64,000 nucleotides of DNA from JACKAQ01 sp020634975 [NCBI: Calditrichia bacterium] (GTDB lineage Bacteria; Calditrichota; Calditrichia; RBG-13-44-9): positions 2,852,001 to 2,916,000 of the forward strand of contig JACKAQ010000001.1 of the NCBI GenBank assembly GCA_020634975.1. Direction: 5' to 3'. Shown piece after piece: positions 33,579 through 43,087 of this stretch. The translations under genes were made by a program, and so were the position numbers. Position 1 is the first letter of the stretch; every line of letters starts with the position of its first letter. Under the pieces are notes generated by a model that saw only the letters and a program-made list of their open reading frames with translations, made no database searches and had not been told where the DNA came from.

Positions 33579-35111
33579 ATGGAATTTTTAAAGCAGTTGG
33601 GCATAAAATCAAAAAATTATGGCACATCCACCGGCTTAAAATGGTTCGAAACAACGGATCAGGGTGAAGCGCATATCGTTTCGCCGGCAACAAACGAACC
33701 GATCGGCTCGGTTTACAAGGCATCCAGCGCAGATTACGACGCAGTACTGAAGAAGGCACAGGAAGCATTCCTGATTTGGCGAGATGTTCCTGCGCCCAAA
33801 CGCGGCGAAATCGTCCGGCAAATCGGGCTGAAACTGCGTGAATACAAAGAGCCGCTCGGTACGCTCGTTTCGTACGAAATGGGCAAATCGCTGCAGGAAG
33901 GTCTCGGCGAAGTGCAGGAAATGATCGACATCTGCGATTTCGCAGTGGGTCAATCGCGCCAATTGTATGGCTTCACGATGCAATCGGAACGGGAAGATCA
34001 CCGCATGTACGACCAGTATCATCCATTGGGCATTGTGGGAATTATCACCTCCTTTAATTTTCCGGTAGCCGTTTGGGCATGGAATGCAATGATTTCCGCG
34101 GTTTGCGGTAACGTTAATTTGTGGAAACCATCGCACAAAGTGCCGCTTTCGGCAATTGCCTGCCAGCATATTATTCACGATGTTTTGAAGGAAAACAATA
34201 TTCCCGAAGGCGTTTTCAGCCTGATTATCGGCAGCCACGATGTTGCCGGCGATCGTTTGCTCAACGACGAACGCATTCCGATGATTTCGTTCACCGGTTC
34301 AACATGGGTGGGACGCCATGTCGCGGAAACGGTTTCGCGCCGTTTCGGGAAATATATTCTGGAACTGGGTGGCAACAACGCCATTATTATGACTGAAAAC
34401 GCCGATTTGAAACTGGCGATTCCCGCAGTTGTTTTTGGCGCGGTCGGCACTGCCGGACAGCGATGCACCACCACCCGCCGATTGATTGTTCACGACAGCA
34501 TTTATGATCAGGTGAAAAATTCGGTGGTGAAAGCGTATCAGAGTTTGCGCATCGGAAATCCGCTGGATCAGAACAATCACGTTGGCCCGTTGATCGACAA
34601 AAACGCGGTGAAAGCCTATCTGGACGCCATCGAAGCCGCCAAAAAAGAAGGCGGAAATGTGATTTACGGAAATAAAGTGCTGGAAGGTAAAGGCTACGAA
34701 TCGGGCTGTTATGTTGTGCCCGCCATTGTTGAAGCGAAAAATGAATTTGAAATTGTGCAGGAAGAAACCTTCGCGCCGATTTTGTATCTCATCCGCTACT
34801 CCGGCGATGTGAACGAAGCGATCGCGTTGCAGAATGGCGTTCGTCAGGGATTGTCTTCTTCTATTTTCACAAATAACATGCGGGAAGCCGAAACGTTTTT
34901 AAGCCAGCGCGGTTCTGATTGCGGTATTGCCAACGTGAATATCGGCACCTCCGGCGCCGAAATCGGTGGTGCATTTGGCGGCGAAAAAGAAACCGGCGGT
35001 GGTCGCGAGTCCGGCTCCGATTCCTGGAAAGCCTACATGCGCAGACAAACCAACACCATTAATTACAGCACCAATTTGCCGCTCGCACAGGGTATTAAAT
35101 TTGATTTGTAA
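33579..35111 (+). CDS. ALDH7-type aldehyde dehydrogenase (L-aminoadipate-semialdehyde dehydrogenase-like)
   Basis: NAD(P)-dependent aldehyde dehydrogenase of 510 aa, start supported by AGGAGG. Catalytic C296 lies in G-Q-R-C-T-T-T-R-R and the general base E262 in L-E-L-G-G-N-N. The combination E-L-G-G-N-N-A, G-Q-R-C-T-T-T-R-R-L and the late G-A-E-I-G-G-A-F-G-G-E-K-E-T-G-G-G-R-E-S-G-S-D-x-W segment (given here as spaced landmarks) is that of the ALDH7/antiquitin group, which oxidises alpha-aminoadipate semialdehyde or piperideine-6-carboxylate in lysine breakdown. No lysine aminotransferase is nearby, so the pathway role is inferred. A strong terminator follows. Confidence 0.9.
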   Translation: MEFLKQLGIKSKNYGTSTGLKWFETTDQGEAHIVSPATNEPIGSVYKASSADYDAVLKKAQEAFLIWRDVPAPKRGEIVRQIGLKLREYKEPLGTLVSYEMGKSLQEGLGEVQEMIDICDFAVGQSRQLYGFTMQSEREDHRMYDQYHPLGIVGIITSFNFPVAVWAWNAMISAVCGNVNLWKPSHKVPLSAIACQHIIHDVLKENNIPEGVFSLIIGSHDVAGDRLLNDERIPMISFTGSTWVGRHVAETVSRRFGKYILELGGNNAIIMTENADLKLAIPAVVFGAVGTAGQRCTTTRRLIVHDSIYDQVKNSVVKAYQSLRIGNPLDQNNHVGPLIDKNAVKAYLDAIEAAKKEGGNVIYGNKVLEGKGYESGCYVVPAIVEAKNEFEIVQEETFAPILYLIRYSGDVNEAIALQNGVRQGLSSSIFTNNMREAETFLSQRGSDCGIANVNIGTSGAEIGGAFGGEKETGGGRESGSDSWKAYMRRQTNTINYSTNLPLAQGIKFDL

Positions 35112-35134
35112 TTTTTTGTAACAGTTAACCTTTA

Positions 35135-35179
35135 AAAACCCCCGTTTTCATTACCATTCAGTTGGAAAACGGGGGTTTT
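35135..35179 (+). terminator. Strong rho-independent terminator after ALDH7 gene
   Basis: Perfect 15-bp stem: AAAACCCCCGTTTTC (35135-35149) and GAAAACGGGGGTTTT (35165-35179), 15-base loop, then GTTTTTG. It starts 23 nt after the stop. Confidence 0.92.
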
Positions 35180-35627
35180 GTTTTTGCTACAGAAAAAAAT
35201 TGATTTTCTTGCCTTTAAATGTCAAATTTTATTGTTTTTTTTGTAAACAAAATGTAGATTTTTGTTAATAGCTAATGTAACCTCTTTTTTCTTTTTGAAC
35301 GGTAGTGGCTGCGGATCTCCCGGTCGCTCAAATTATCTTTGAATATATCGCACCAATCTTTACGTTTTTTATTCTCGGGTCATTTATTGATTTCAAGTTT
35401 TGTACTTAACCCGCCGATGATAAAATGGTGTTTACTCTCTGCATAAATGATAAATGGCGAGATGTCGGATCCGGTAATTCATCAACCGGGTTTTTGGCGT
35501 TCGACTTTCTCAAATGGAAAATAATACGGATCTTCGTTTGCTGATTGCTGTGGTGAACGGGGCGGAAGCCCCGAAATTAGGGTGAATTGTTGAAGTTATA
35601 AGAATTTTGGGTGAGAGGAGCCTGTTG
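35180..35627. other. Long AT-rich intergenic region before the first hybrid kinase
   Basis: About 450 nt without a credible gene. I see no tRNA or known RNA. The only structure is a small hairpin GGGGC-GGAA-GCCCC at 35559-35572, 55 nt upstream of the kinase start and followed by AAATTAGGG; it could act on the leader mRNA. Translations of the middle part (about 35290-35450) are short and unlike known proteins. Confidence 0.6.
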
Positions 35628-37655
35628 ATGGCAGCGCCTTTGTTTTTTACAGTTACTATCTTTGCGCTCGTTTTTGTTGTGCTGGCAGCTTTTGTCAGTA
35701 TTTATCTGGTAAAAAGCTGGAAAGAAAACCGGCTCATCCGGGATCATCAGCTTCAAAAACTGGAAAAAAGCGAAAGTAAATACACAAGTCTGTTCAATAA
35801 TGTATCAGATATTGTATTTATTCATACGCTGGATGGGATTGTTGAAGAAGTAAACCTAACCGTTACAAAGGAACTCGGCTATAATCCGGAAGAAGTTATC
35901 GGAAAATCGATGCTCGAGTTTGTCACACCGGAAAATAATCCCCTACTTGGCAATTACCTCGAAGGCGTTCAGCGATTGGGCGAATTTAGCGGATTGGTTC
36001 AAATTCGTTCCAAAAACGGTACCCATAAAATATTTGATTATCGCAATACGTTGGTCAAAGAAGATGATAAGCCCGTTGCGGTTCGCGGCATCGCCCGGAA
36101 CGTGACCGAAAGGGAGAAAACCCGGGCTGCATTGCAGGAAAGCGAAGAGCGTTATCGCCTGTTTTTTGAACAGGATCTCACCGGTGATTTTATTGCAACG
36201 GTAAAAGGGAATATCCTGTCCTGCAATCCGGCGTTCGCAAGCATGTTCGGATTCGACTCCGTGGATGAAGCGTTAGAACAATCGTTTGCATCACTTTACC
36301 CATCTCCGCAATCATTTCAGGCATTTCTGGATTTGCTCAATAAAAAAGAAAATCTCCAGTATTACGAAGACCAGTTAATTGATAAACACGGCAATACCGT
36401 TTACATTATCGAAAATGCCATCGGTATTTTCGATGATGATGACAACCTCACCGGTATTCGCGGATACATTTTTAACAACACAGAGCGGAAGCATCTGGAA
36501 ACACAACTGTTGCATTTCCAAAAGATGCAGGGAATTGGCACGTTGGCTGGCGGTGTGGCGCACGATTTCAATAACATCCTGAGCATTATTAAAGGACACG
36601 CCACGCTGATACAAACCGGCAAAATAGATAAAACGGTAGATTTAAACAGCAGCGTCCAATCTATTCATCAGGCGGTTGATCGCGGTGCCCAATTGGTTGA
36701 GCAAATTCTTACTTTTGCCCGCAAAGCGGATATCGATTTTAAAGCGGTAAATGTTGGTTCGGTTATTCAGGAAATCGTTAGCCTGCTTTCCGGCACATTT
36801 CCCCGAACCATCGATTTTAACCTGAAATTAACCGATGCCTATTTTATTCGCGCAGATCAGGGGCAAATACATCAGGCGTTGCTCAACTTGTGCATCAATG
36901 CGCGCGATGCCATGCAAACCGGCGGCACAATTACCATCTCCACCCGGCTGGTAAATGGCGAACAACTCAAGTTGAAATATCCCGATGCTCAGGCAGATAA
37001 ATATGTGGTCATTGACGTTGCTGACAACGGCACCGGAATGGATGAACAAACCCGCGAACGGTTATTTGAGCCGTTTTACTCCACCAAACAGCGAAATCAG
37101 GGTACCGGTTTGGGGTTATCCGTTGTTTATGGCATTATCTCCAGCCATTTTGGTTTTGTGGAGGTGGAAAGCGAACCGGGTAATGGCACTACTTTTTCGC
37201 TGTATTTCCCCCAAACCCAAAACGAGGAAGAAATAGTGGTTGATAACGAACCAAAGACAGAAAAGCCCATTCTCGGCAATGAAACCATATTGATTGTTGA
37301 AGATGAAGAAATGTTGGTCGATCTGCTTTCTGCAACGTTTGAAGATAGCGGTTATTCTATTTTGGTTGCCCGGGACGGGTTGGAAGCCATCTCCACCTAT
37401 CAAAAAAATATCGGTAAAATTGACCTCATTTTTTCGGATTCCGGATTGCCCCGCTTAAACGGGTGGGAAGCCTTCAACCGTATCCGGCAGATCGACCCGG
37501 CGGCGCGCGCCGTTTTCGCCAGCGGTTTTTTTGAACCGGAGGTTCGCTCCCAAATGATCGATAACGGTGTCGAAAAAATTATCCAGAAGCCCTACTCGCC
37601 GTTGGATATTTTGAAAACAGTGCGGGAAATTCTGGATAAAAAAGCGAGCAAATAA
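35628..37655 (+). CDS. Hybrid histidine kinase: TM-PAS-PAS-HisKA-HATPase-REC
   Basis: Sensor kinase of 675 aa. ATG 35628 has GAGAGGAG upstream (35613-35620). One N-terminal membrane helix (about 3-28) is followed by two PAS domains (about 40-160 and 165-285), a HisKA domain with H312 in G-G-V-A-H-D-F-N-N-I-L, an HATPase domain (D-N-G-T-G-M, G-T-G-L-G-L) and a C-terminal receiver with D604 (F-S-D-S-G-L-P). The A-H-D-F-N-N H-box class is typical of orphan kinases with attached receivers. No output regulator is adjacent. It is related to the next gene in domain order. Confidence 0.9.
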   Translation: MAAPLFFTVTIFALVFVVLAAFVSIYLVKSWKENRLIRDHQLQKLEKSESKYTSLFNNVSDIVFIHTLDGIVEEVNLTVTKELGYNPEEVIGKSMLEFVTPENNPLLGNYLEGVQRLGEFSGLVQIRSKNGTHKIFDYRNTLVKEDDKPVAVRGIARNVTEREKTRAALQESEERYRLFFEQDLTGDFIATVKGNILSCNPAFASMFGFDSVDEALEQSFASLYPSPQSFQAFLDLLNKKENLQYYEDQLIDKHGNTVYIIENAIGIFDDDDNLTGIRGYIFNNTERKHLETQLLHFQKMQGIGTLAGGVAHDFNNILSIIKGHATLIQTGKIDKTVDLNSSVQSIHQAVDRGAQLVEQILTFARKADIDFKAVNVGSVIQEIVSLLSGTFPRTIDFNLKLTDAYFIRADQGQIHQALLNLCINARDAMQTGGTITISTRLVNGEQLKLKYPDAQADKYVVIDVADNGTGMDEQTRERLFEPFYSTKQRNQGTGLGLSVVYGIISSHFGFVEVESEPGNGTTFSLYFPQTQNEEEIVVDNEPKTEKPILGNETILIVEDEEMLVDLLSATFEDSGYSILVARDGLEAISTYQKNIGKIDLIFSDSGLPRLNGWEAFNRIRQIDPAARAVFASGFFEPEVRSQMIDNGVEKIIQKPYSPLDILKTVREILDKKASK

Positions 37656-37806
37656 GATATTTTGTGAACAATAACAACCGTCAACAGTCACAAACGCCAG
37701 CCGATGTTCTGTGTAATATATTAAAATCTGTGCAGAACTAGCCGGTTTTAGTCATCGTAAAATTGATGAAACTGGCAAAATAATATCAAAAAGCTGACTT
37801 GTGATA

Positions 37807-40167
37807 ATGAAAAGCCCAACAGCCCTGAATGCTGATCTTGCACAAAACCGTGATTTGGAAAACACTGAACATTCCCGATTACCGGCTGAATACGCACACC
37901 TCGAATCTGAAATCCGCTTTCAAACATTAATCGAAAATATGCCGGATGGCGTTATGATCGTTGATGTTAACGATTATATCCGCTTTGTCAATCGCCGCTT
38001 TTGCGAAATGACCGGCTATTCCGGCGAAGAATTATTGGGTAAAACTGCTCATAAAATGTTATTCAGCGAGAAAAAACAACCCATAATTCTCGACAAGCTC
38101 AACATGCGTAAAAAGGGCATCGCCGATCGTTATGAAATCACCATGCGATGCAAATCCGGAAAAGAATTGTGGGTGCATATCAGCGGATCGCCGATTTATA
38201 ACGTGCAGGGCGAGATGTTCGGATCGTGTGGCATCGTAACGGATATCACCATGCGAAAACGCGCGGAAGTGTGGCTGTTGGAGAGCGAAAAGCGGTTTCG
38301 ATTGCTATTCAACAGCGGCAACGATGCTGTTTTTGTCTTTTATCCCGACGAAAACGGGATGCCCGGTAAATTTATCGAAGTGAACGATATCGCCTGCCGG
38401 ATGCTCGGTTTTACCCGCGAAGCGCTGATGCGCCTCTCGCTTCCGCAACTGATTCAGCAAAACAACCCGGATGAGCTGTTGGCGCGCATCATCAAAGAAA
38501 AACACGTGCTGTTCGAAGAAACCCTGATCCCCAACACGGGGAATACAATTCCGGTCGAAATCAGCGCGCACCTGTTCAAATTTAACCGTCGTCCGGCAAT
38601 AATGGCAATCGCCCGGGACATCACTGCCCGCCGCCGAACAGAAATGCAATTGCGGGAACAGGCGGCACTGCTGGACAAAGCCCAGGACGCCATTTTGCTG
38701 ATCGATTTAAACAATTACATTGTTTATTGGAATAAAAGTGCAGAGCGATTATACGGCTGGAAAGTGGAAGAAGCATTGGGTAACGACGGATTTGCGATGT
38801 TGTTCAAACGCAATTCGCCGCGCTTTGCAGAAGCCCGTCAGGCCACGCTGAAAAAAGGTGAGTGGCATGGCGAAATGCGCCAGATGACCAAAAATCAGCG
38901 GGAAATTGTGGTGGAAAGCCGTTGGACGCTGGTCAACAATATCCGGCGATCGCGCTCAATTCTGATCGTAAATTCAGATATCACCGAACGAAAACAGATC
39001 GAAGCCCAATTTTTGCGGGCGCAGCGAATGGAAAGCATCGGCTCACTTGCCGGCGGTATTGCCCATGATTTGAACAATGTGCTCGCTCCGATATTAACCG
39101 CAGTTCAAATATTGCAGGTTCGGTTGGGCGAAGACGAGCGCAACCTAAAAATTCTCGATACCATCGAAGGAAATGTGAAGCGCGGTGTGGATATGGTAAA
39201 GCAAATCCTCGCTTTTGCCCGTGGTGTCGAAGGTGACCGGATGCCGCTGCAACTCACCGGATTAATCGAGGATGTTGCCAAAATTTCCCGCGATACCTTT
39301 CCAAAAAGCATCGATATTCAAATGGATGTCGAACCGGAACTGTGGAATGTCTCCGGCGATATGACCCAGTTGCATCAGGTGCTGCTGAATTTGTGTGTTA
39401 ATGCCCGCGATGCCATGCCGGATGGCGGGATTTTATCTATCGGATTGGATAATTTGACGATCGATGACCATTTTGCCCGAACCATTCTTGAGGCAAGACC
39501 GGGTAGATTTGTCCGTATTTCCGTTTCGGATACCGGTGTCGGAATTTCTGAAGCGTTGCTGAACCGCATTTTCGAACCGTTTTTTACTACAAAAGAAACC
39601 GGAAAAGGCACGGGTTTGGGATTGTCCACGGTTTTGGCAATCGTAAAAAGTCACGAAGGTTTTATAAATGTGGAAAGCGAGCAGCTTGCCGGAACCACAT
39701 TTGAAATATATTTGCCGGCACTGATTGAGGAGCATTTTCCCAAAATTGAAAATAAACCGGTTGACTTGCCGATGGGGCAGGGAGAAACGATTCTGTTTAT
39801 TGATGATGAGCCATCCGTACTGGAAATTGCCCAAATGACGCTGGAATCGCACGGTTACCGAGTGCTGGCTGCCAGCGACGGCGCCGAAGCTTTGGGCATT
39901 TTTGCCCGCCACAAAAATGAAGTTGATCTGGTAATTACGGATATGATGATGCCGGTGATGGACGGTGTGGCAACAATCGAGGGATTACGGAAAATCAAAA
40001 AGGATGTGCCAATAATTGCATCCAGCGGATATATCGAGGACGACCGGGCAAATACGTTTGTGCAAACAGGTGCTGTCGCATTTCTGCAAAAGCCTTACAC
40101 CCGGGAATCGCTGTTGTCGATTATTTCTGATCAGCTAAATGCTGGTAAAGCTAGTAATTTACAATAG
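37807..40167 (+). CDS. Hybrid histidine kinase: PAS-PAS-PAS-HisKA-HATPase-REC
   Basis: Soluble kinase of 786 aa (a GTG at 37801 is an alternative start). Three PAS domains lie at about 35-155, 160-285 and 290-400; HisKA has H420 in G-G-I-A-H-D-L-N-N-V-L; HATPase has D-T-G-V-G-I and G-T-G-L-G-L; the receiver has D712 (I-T-D-M-M-M-P). No membrane helix is visible, unlike its neighbour at 35628. The two kinases share the same H-box class and order, so one likely arose by duplication with PAS gain or loss. It ends 31 nt before the convergent SPOR gene. Confidence 0.9.
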   Translation: MKSPTALNADLAQNRDLENTEHSRLPAEYAHLESEIRFQTLIENMPDGVMIVDVNDYIRFVNRRFCEMTGYSGEELLGKTAHKMLFSEKKQPIILDKLNMRKKGIADRYEITMRCKSGKELWVHISGSPIYNVQGEMFGSCGIVTDITMRKRAEVWLLESEKRFRLLFNSGNDAVFVFYPDENGMPGKFIEVNDIACRMLGFTREALMRLSLPQLIQQNNPDELLARIIKEKHVLFEETLIPNTGNTIPVEISAHLFKFNRRPAIMAIARDITARRRTEMQLREQAALLDKAQDAILLIDLNNYIVYWNKSAERLYGWKVEEALGNDGFAMLFKRNSPRFAEARQATLKKGEWHGEMRQMTKNQREIVVESRWTLVNNIRRSRSILIVNSDITERKQIEAQFLRAQRMESIGSLAGGIAHDLNNVLAPILTAVQILQVRLGEDERNLKILDTIEGNVKRGVDMVKQILAFARGVEGDRMPLQLTGLIEDVAKISRDTFPKSIDIQMDVEPELWNVSGDMTQLHQVLLNLCVNARDAMPDGGILSIGLDNLTIDDHFARTILEARPGRFVRISVSDTGVGISEALLNRIFEPFFTTKETGKGTGLGLSTVLAIVKSHEGFINVESEQLAGTTFEIYLPALIEEHFPKIENKPVDLPMGQGETILFIDDEPSVLEIAQMTLESHGYRVLAASDGAEALGIFARHKNEVDLVITDMMMPVMDGVATIEGLRKIKKDVPIIASSGYIEDDRANTFVQTGAVAFLQKPYTRESLLSIISDQLNAGKASNLQ

Positions 40168-40198
40168 GTTACAGGTTTGTTTTTACTGTCAGCAAAAA

Positions 40199-40948
40199 TC
40201 AGTGTGAGCTTATTTGGGTTACCCATGCATCGTTAAAACCACCCTTTTTTAATTCCCGAAGCAACTGTTCCGCATCTGTGCGGGAATTGAATTTGCCGAC
40301 CAATACTTTCCATATACTGCCTTGCGGAGCCGCCTGAACCGGTTGTTGTGTTCGCAGCTCCATATCTCTGCTCAATTGTTTCGCTTTTTCCGAATCGACC
40401 GTTGCCATAACCTGAATGGCGTAATAATAATTTTGCTCGCTGCTGAATTGTTGTTCCAGCTTATTTTCCTGTTCGGCGATTGCCTGCTGTTCTGCTTCCG
40501 ATTTGGCTACCCGCACATCGCCTTCGATAATCCATGCGCCCGAGTATCCGGCATTTTGCAGTTGGGTAAGCAACGCTTCTGCATCCGTGCGTTGCTGGAA
40601 ATTACCGACCTGCACTTTAAATAAGGATTCATCCTGCAGCACATAAACGGAATCCAGATTCAGCGCCTTCAACTGGTTCGCGATTTTTTCGGCGCTCGGC
40701 AACGATGTTCCGGCAAAAACCTGGCAGCGATACCCATCCTGCATATGATACGGGCGTCTGGCAATACTGCGTTCCTGCCGACCGGTTACCGTCAGTTGAA
40801 TGGTTTCCTGTTTGAACTCGTTGAGCAGTTCCGGAAAACTTTTGTTTTCCAAAAACGATTTCAGATCCTTTTTCAAGTCCTCGTTGGGCGTTTGGGCAAA
40901 CAGGAAGCTGCCGGCAAACAGTCCGCATACAATCAATAATCTCAGCAT
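40199..40948 (-). CDS. Secreted protein with two SPOR domains
   Basis: Envelope protein of 249 aa with a Sec signal peptide (about residues 1-19, ending L-F-A-Q). Two SPOR repeats follow: about 72-150 (C-Q-V-F-A-G ... F-K-V-Q-V-G-N-F) and about 170-247 (Y-A-I-Q-V-M-A ... W-K-V-L-V-G-K-F), both with the R-T-D-A-E-x-L-L helix. SPOR domains bind peptidoglycan strands stripped of stem peptides. The gene lies 9 nt downstream of a SpoIID-family lipoprotein gene, in the same minus-strand operon, which fits a shared role at sites of denuded glycan such as the division septum. Confidence 0.85.
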   Translation of the reverse strand: MLRLLIVCGLFAGSFLFAQTPNEDLKKDLKSFLENKSFPELLNEFKQETIQLTVTGRQERSIARRPYHMQDGYRCQVFAGTSLPSAEKIANQLKALNLDSVYVLQDESLFKVQVGNFQQRTDAEALLTQLQNAGYSGAWIIEGDVRVAKSEAEQQAIAEQENKLEQQFSSEQNYYYAIQVMATVDSEKAKQLSRDMELRTQQPVQAAPQGSIWKVLVGKFNSRTDAEQLLRELKKGGFNDAWVTQISSH

Positions 40949-40957
40949 TTTTTTAGC

Positions 40958-42244
40958 CTAATAAAATTTTTTGATGACAAGATTCGGGTAATAAAACGAT
41001 AAAATACTCTCATAAGTGCGCCCGCGTAAAGACATGCCGATAGCGCCCCATTGGGACATTCCCCTCCCGTGACCCGCACCGGCGCCAATGATAAAAAATT
41101 TATCCGGATTAGATGAAGATGTTTTCAGGAAAAAGAGGTTGCTCGGCAACGGTTTACCGGCGGCATCGCCCAAAACCCGGCGAATTGCCAATCCGCTGAC
41201 CGGAAGCGTCTGTTTATCAATCGCAATAACCAGTTGGCCAACCCTGCCGCTTTCGCTGCGTTCCGCAATATCGATCCGCAAATCGAAGCCATTATCCAGC
41301 CATGTGGCAAATTGAACAGGTTCAATAATTTTTTCGCGCTGAAGATTTTGCAAAATTTCTTCTGCTGTGCGGCTTTCCACCCAACGGTAGTACGGCGATA
41401 CCTTATCGTTTTGCTGCCCGTCTGTAATGTCATACGCCACAGCCGGTGTGCCAACGGGGTTCAGCGAATCTGCCGCAGTGGGGATTCGTTCCAAAATTCC
41501 GCCGGAGCTGCTGTGATAGAGCGTTTGCGCCGAACGTCCGCTTTCGGTGAGCGCCATGCCCCGTGTGTTATTTACAGCTTCGGTTGCCATGGGCGATGCT
41601 TTTGAAACACCGCTGTACACCTGATCGCGCTCATCCGCCCAAACATCAAATAACGGGGAAACCGGGTTGTCCAACCGGAAAAGCGCATAGCTGCGTGCCG
41701 CAACAGCCTGGGCATAAACCGCAGATTTATATTCGGTTTGATAGCTGGGAATTTCGCTGGGTACCACACCTGCCAAATACGTTTCCATTGGCACCCGGTT
41801 CACTGCCTGAAGTTTGCCATTGTTGGAAACGAGTGTCAAATCGCCCGTAAAAACGATGCCATTCCAGACAAATTTGGCACCTGGCGAAGTCGCTTTAAAG
41901 GTGAGGGATTTTGGCGTTTCCAGACTAAAATAGCGGCGTTCACCTTTCAAAACGATCTGGTTTTCTCTGGGAATCAGCTCGAAAATCCCCGCATCGCCAT
42001 CAAGTTGATAGCGGGCTTCTTCCAATTCGAGAACATAGGTGCCATCAAATTTCAACCGGGAGTTTTCCACAGGCGGGTTGGGTAAACCTGCCCGGATAAG
42101 CGGTTCCGGCGATATACCGGAAACGGAGGGAGCGCCCAGCTTTGATGATGATGAACAACCCACTGCAACAATCAAGGCTAAACTGCCGGACAGCCAAAAT
42201 CGAATGGTGGTATAACGGAAATACTTGTGCAAGTTTCGCTTCAT
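40958..42244 (-). CDS. SpoIID/LytB-domain lipoprotein
   Basis: Lipoprotein of 428 aa with a lipobox A-V-G-C at C30. The C-terminal two thirds is a SpoIID domain: Y-L-A-G-V-V-P-S-E-I (catalytic-type Glu), A-Q-A-V-A-A-R-S-Y-A, Y-H-S-S-S-G-G and the closing G-H-G-R-G-M-S-Q-W-G-A segment. SpoIID of Bacillus is a lytic transglycosylase acting on glycans lacking stem peptides; related LytB proteins enhance amidases. The N-terminal part (about 50-170) looks like a beta-rich domain. It leads the operon with the double-SPOR gene. Confidence 0.88.
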   Translation of the reverse strand: MKRNLHKYFRYTTIRFWLSGSLALIVAVGCSSSSKLGAPSVSGISPEPLIRAGLPNPPVENSRLKFDGTYVLELEEARYQLDGDAGIFELIPRENQIVLKGERRYFSLETPKSLTFKATSPGAKFVWNGIVFTGDLTLVSNNGKLQAVNRVPMETYLAGVVPSEIPSYQTEYKSAVYAQAVAARSYALFRLDNPVSPLFDVWADERDQVYSGVSKASPMATEAVNNTRGMALTESGRSAQTLYHSSSGGILERIPTAADSLNPVGTPAVAYDITDGQQNDKVSPYYRWVESRTAEEILQNLQREKIIEPVQFATWLDNGFDLRIDIAERSESGRVGQLVIAIDKQTLPVSGLAIRRVLGDAAGKPLPSNLFFLKTSSSNPDKFFIIGAGAGHGRGMSQWGAIGMSLRGRTYESILSFYYPNLVIKKFY

Positions 42245-42405
42245 TTATTCAATCCGTTTGGTTTGGATTGCATCTGATTAATGTTTTGGATTACAATTGT
42301 TGGATTAATCGGAAAATTCGCTTAGCCGGAACGTAATGAGTTAAATGCGGTGTAACGTTCTATTGTTAAGTTCGGAAAAATCAATTGTTTGGGATCGTAA
42401 AAAAA

Positions 42406-43071
42406 TTACATTCCGATGCCGATCAGATTGATGCCGGCACGCAGCCCAAACCCCGACAAATCGATTTCCCGGAAAGTCGGCAAGCCCAAATCGCTTTCGC
42501 CCTGGCTTTTGCTGAGCAAGGCATGATTGTAAATGGCATCAACGAAAACCATTCCCGTACGGCTGATGGGCACACCCAAACCTGCTGTTAACTGCCAGCC
42601 AAGCCCGCTAAAAAAACGAGTCCGTTCAATTTGATCCACATAATTATTTTCGTTATTCCAGACCATTTGCAAACCGCCACCGGCAGACGCCCGCATAAAT
42701 ACAGTGGAGGCAGCGTCTAATTTGGATTCAAAACTAAGTTGCAGCAAAATGGACATTATCCGGGTGCGGAAATCCAGTTCCAGCTGTTTATCGGTAAAGC
42801 TGATGCCGCCGCTGTCGGACTCGGTGATGGTTGTCGTTTTGCGATAATTGGATGTCATATAATTCGCTTCGATGCCATAATACAATTTGTCATCCAGCTT
42901 TCGCCCAAAACTTAACCCCAGCAAATTACTGGCCGATGTATCTTCCGGACGTAAAAAACCGGCTTTAAATTCCATAAAGGAACGCCGGGAATCGCTTTGT
43001 GCCAGCAATGTGCTGTTCAACAAAGCCATGATTATCAATAAAAAGATGACACTTGCAGATTGACGCAACAT
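42406..43071 (-). CDS. Outer-membrane-type barrel protein, paralogue A
   Basis: No named family recognised. The 221-aa protein has a signal peptide (about 1-24, ending L-L-A-Q) and a body of alternating polar and hydrophobic strands rich in Gly, Tyr, Phe and Asn. It is a clear paralogue of the next gene upstream: shared landmarks are S-N-Y-R-K-T-T, E-L-D-F-R-T-R-I, W-N-N-E-N-N-Y-V-D, R-T-R-F-F, A-G-L-G-V and E-I-D-L-S-G-F-G-L-R-x-G-I-N. An eight-stranded barrel is the simplest reading. It is probably co-transcribed with paralogue B (16-nt gap). Confidence 0.75.
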   Translation of the reverse strand: MLRQSASVIFLLIIMALLNSTLLAQSDSRRSFMEFKAGFLRPEDTSASNLLGLSFGRKLDDKLYYGIEANYMTSNYRKTTTITESDSGGISFTDKQLELDFRTRIMSILLQLSFESKLDAASTVFMRASAGGGLQMVWNNENNYVDQIERTRFFSGLGWQLTAGLGVPISRTGMVFVDAIYNHALLSKSQGESDLGLPTFREIDLSGFGLRAGINLIGIGM

Positions 43072-43087
43072 TTATTTTTGCCTGTAT

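Noticed and set aside
35180-35627. Possible tRNA, small RNA or decayed gene in the long gap
   Set aside because: No cloverleaf, no conserved TPsiC-like segment, and translations are short and unlike any known protein; only a 5-bp hairpin is seen.
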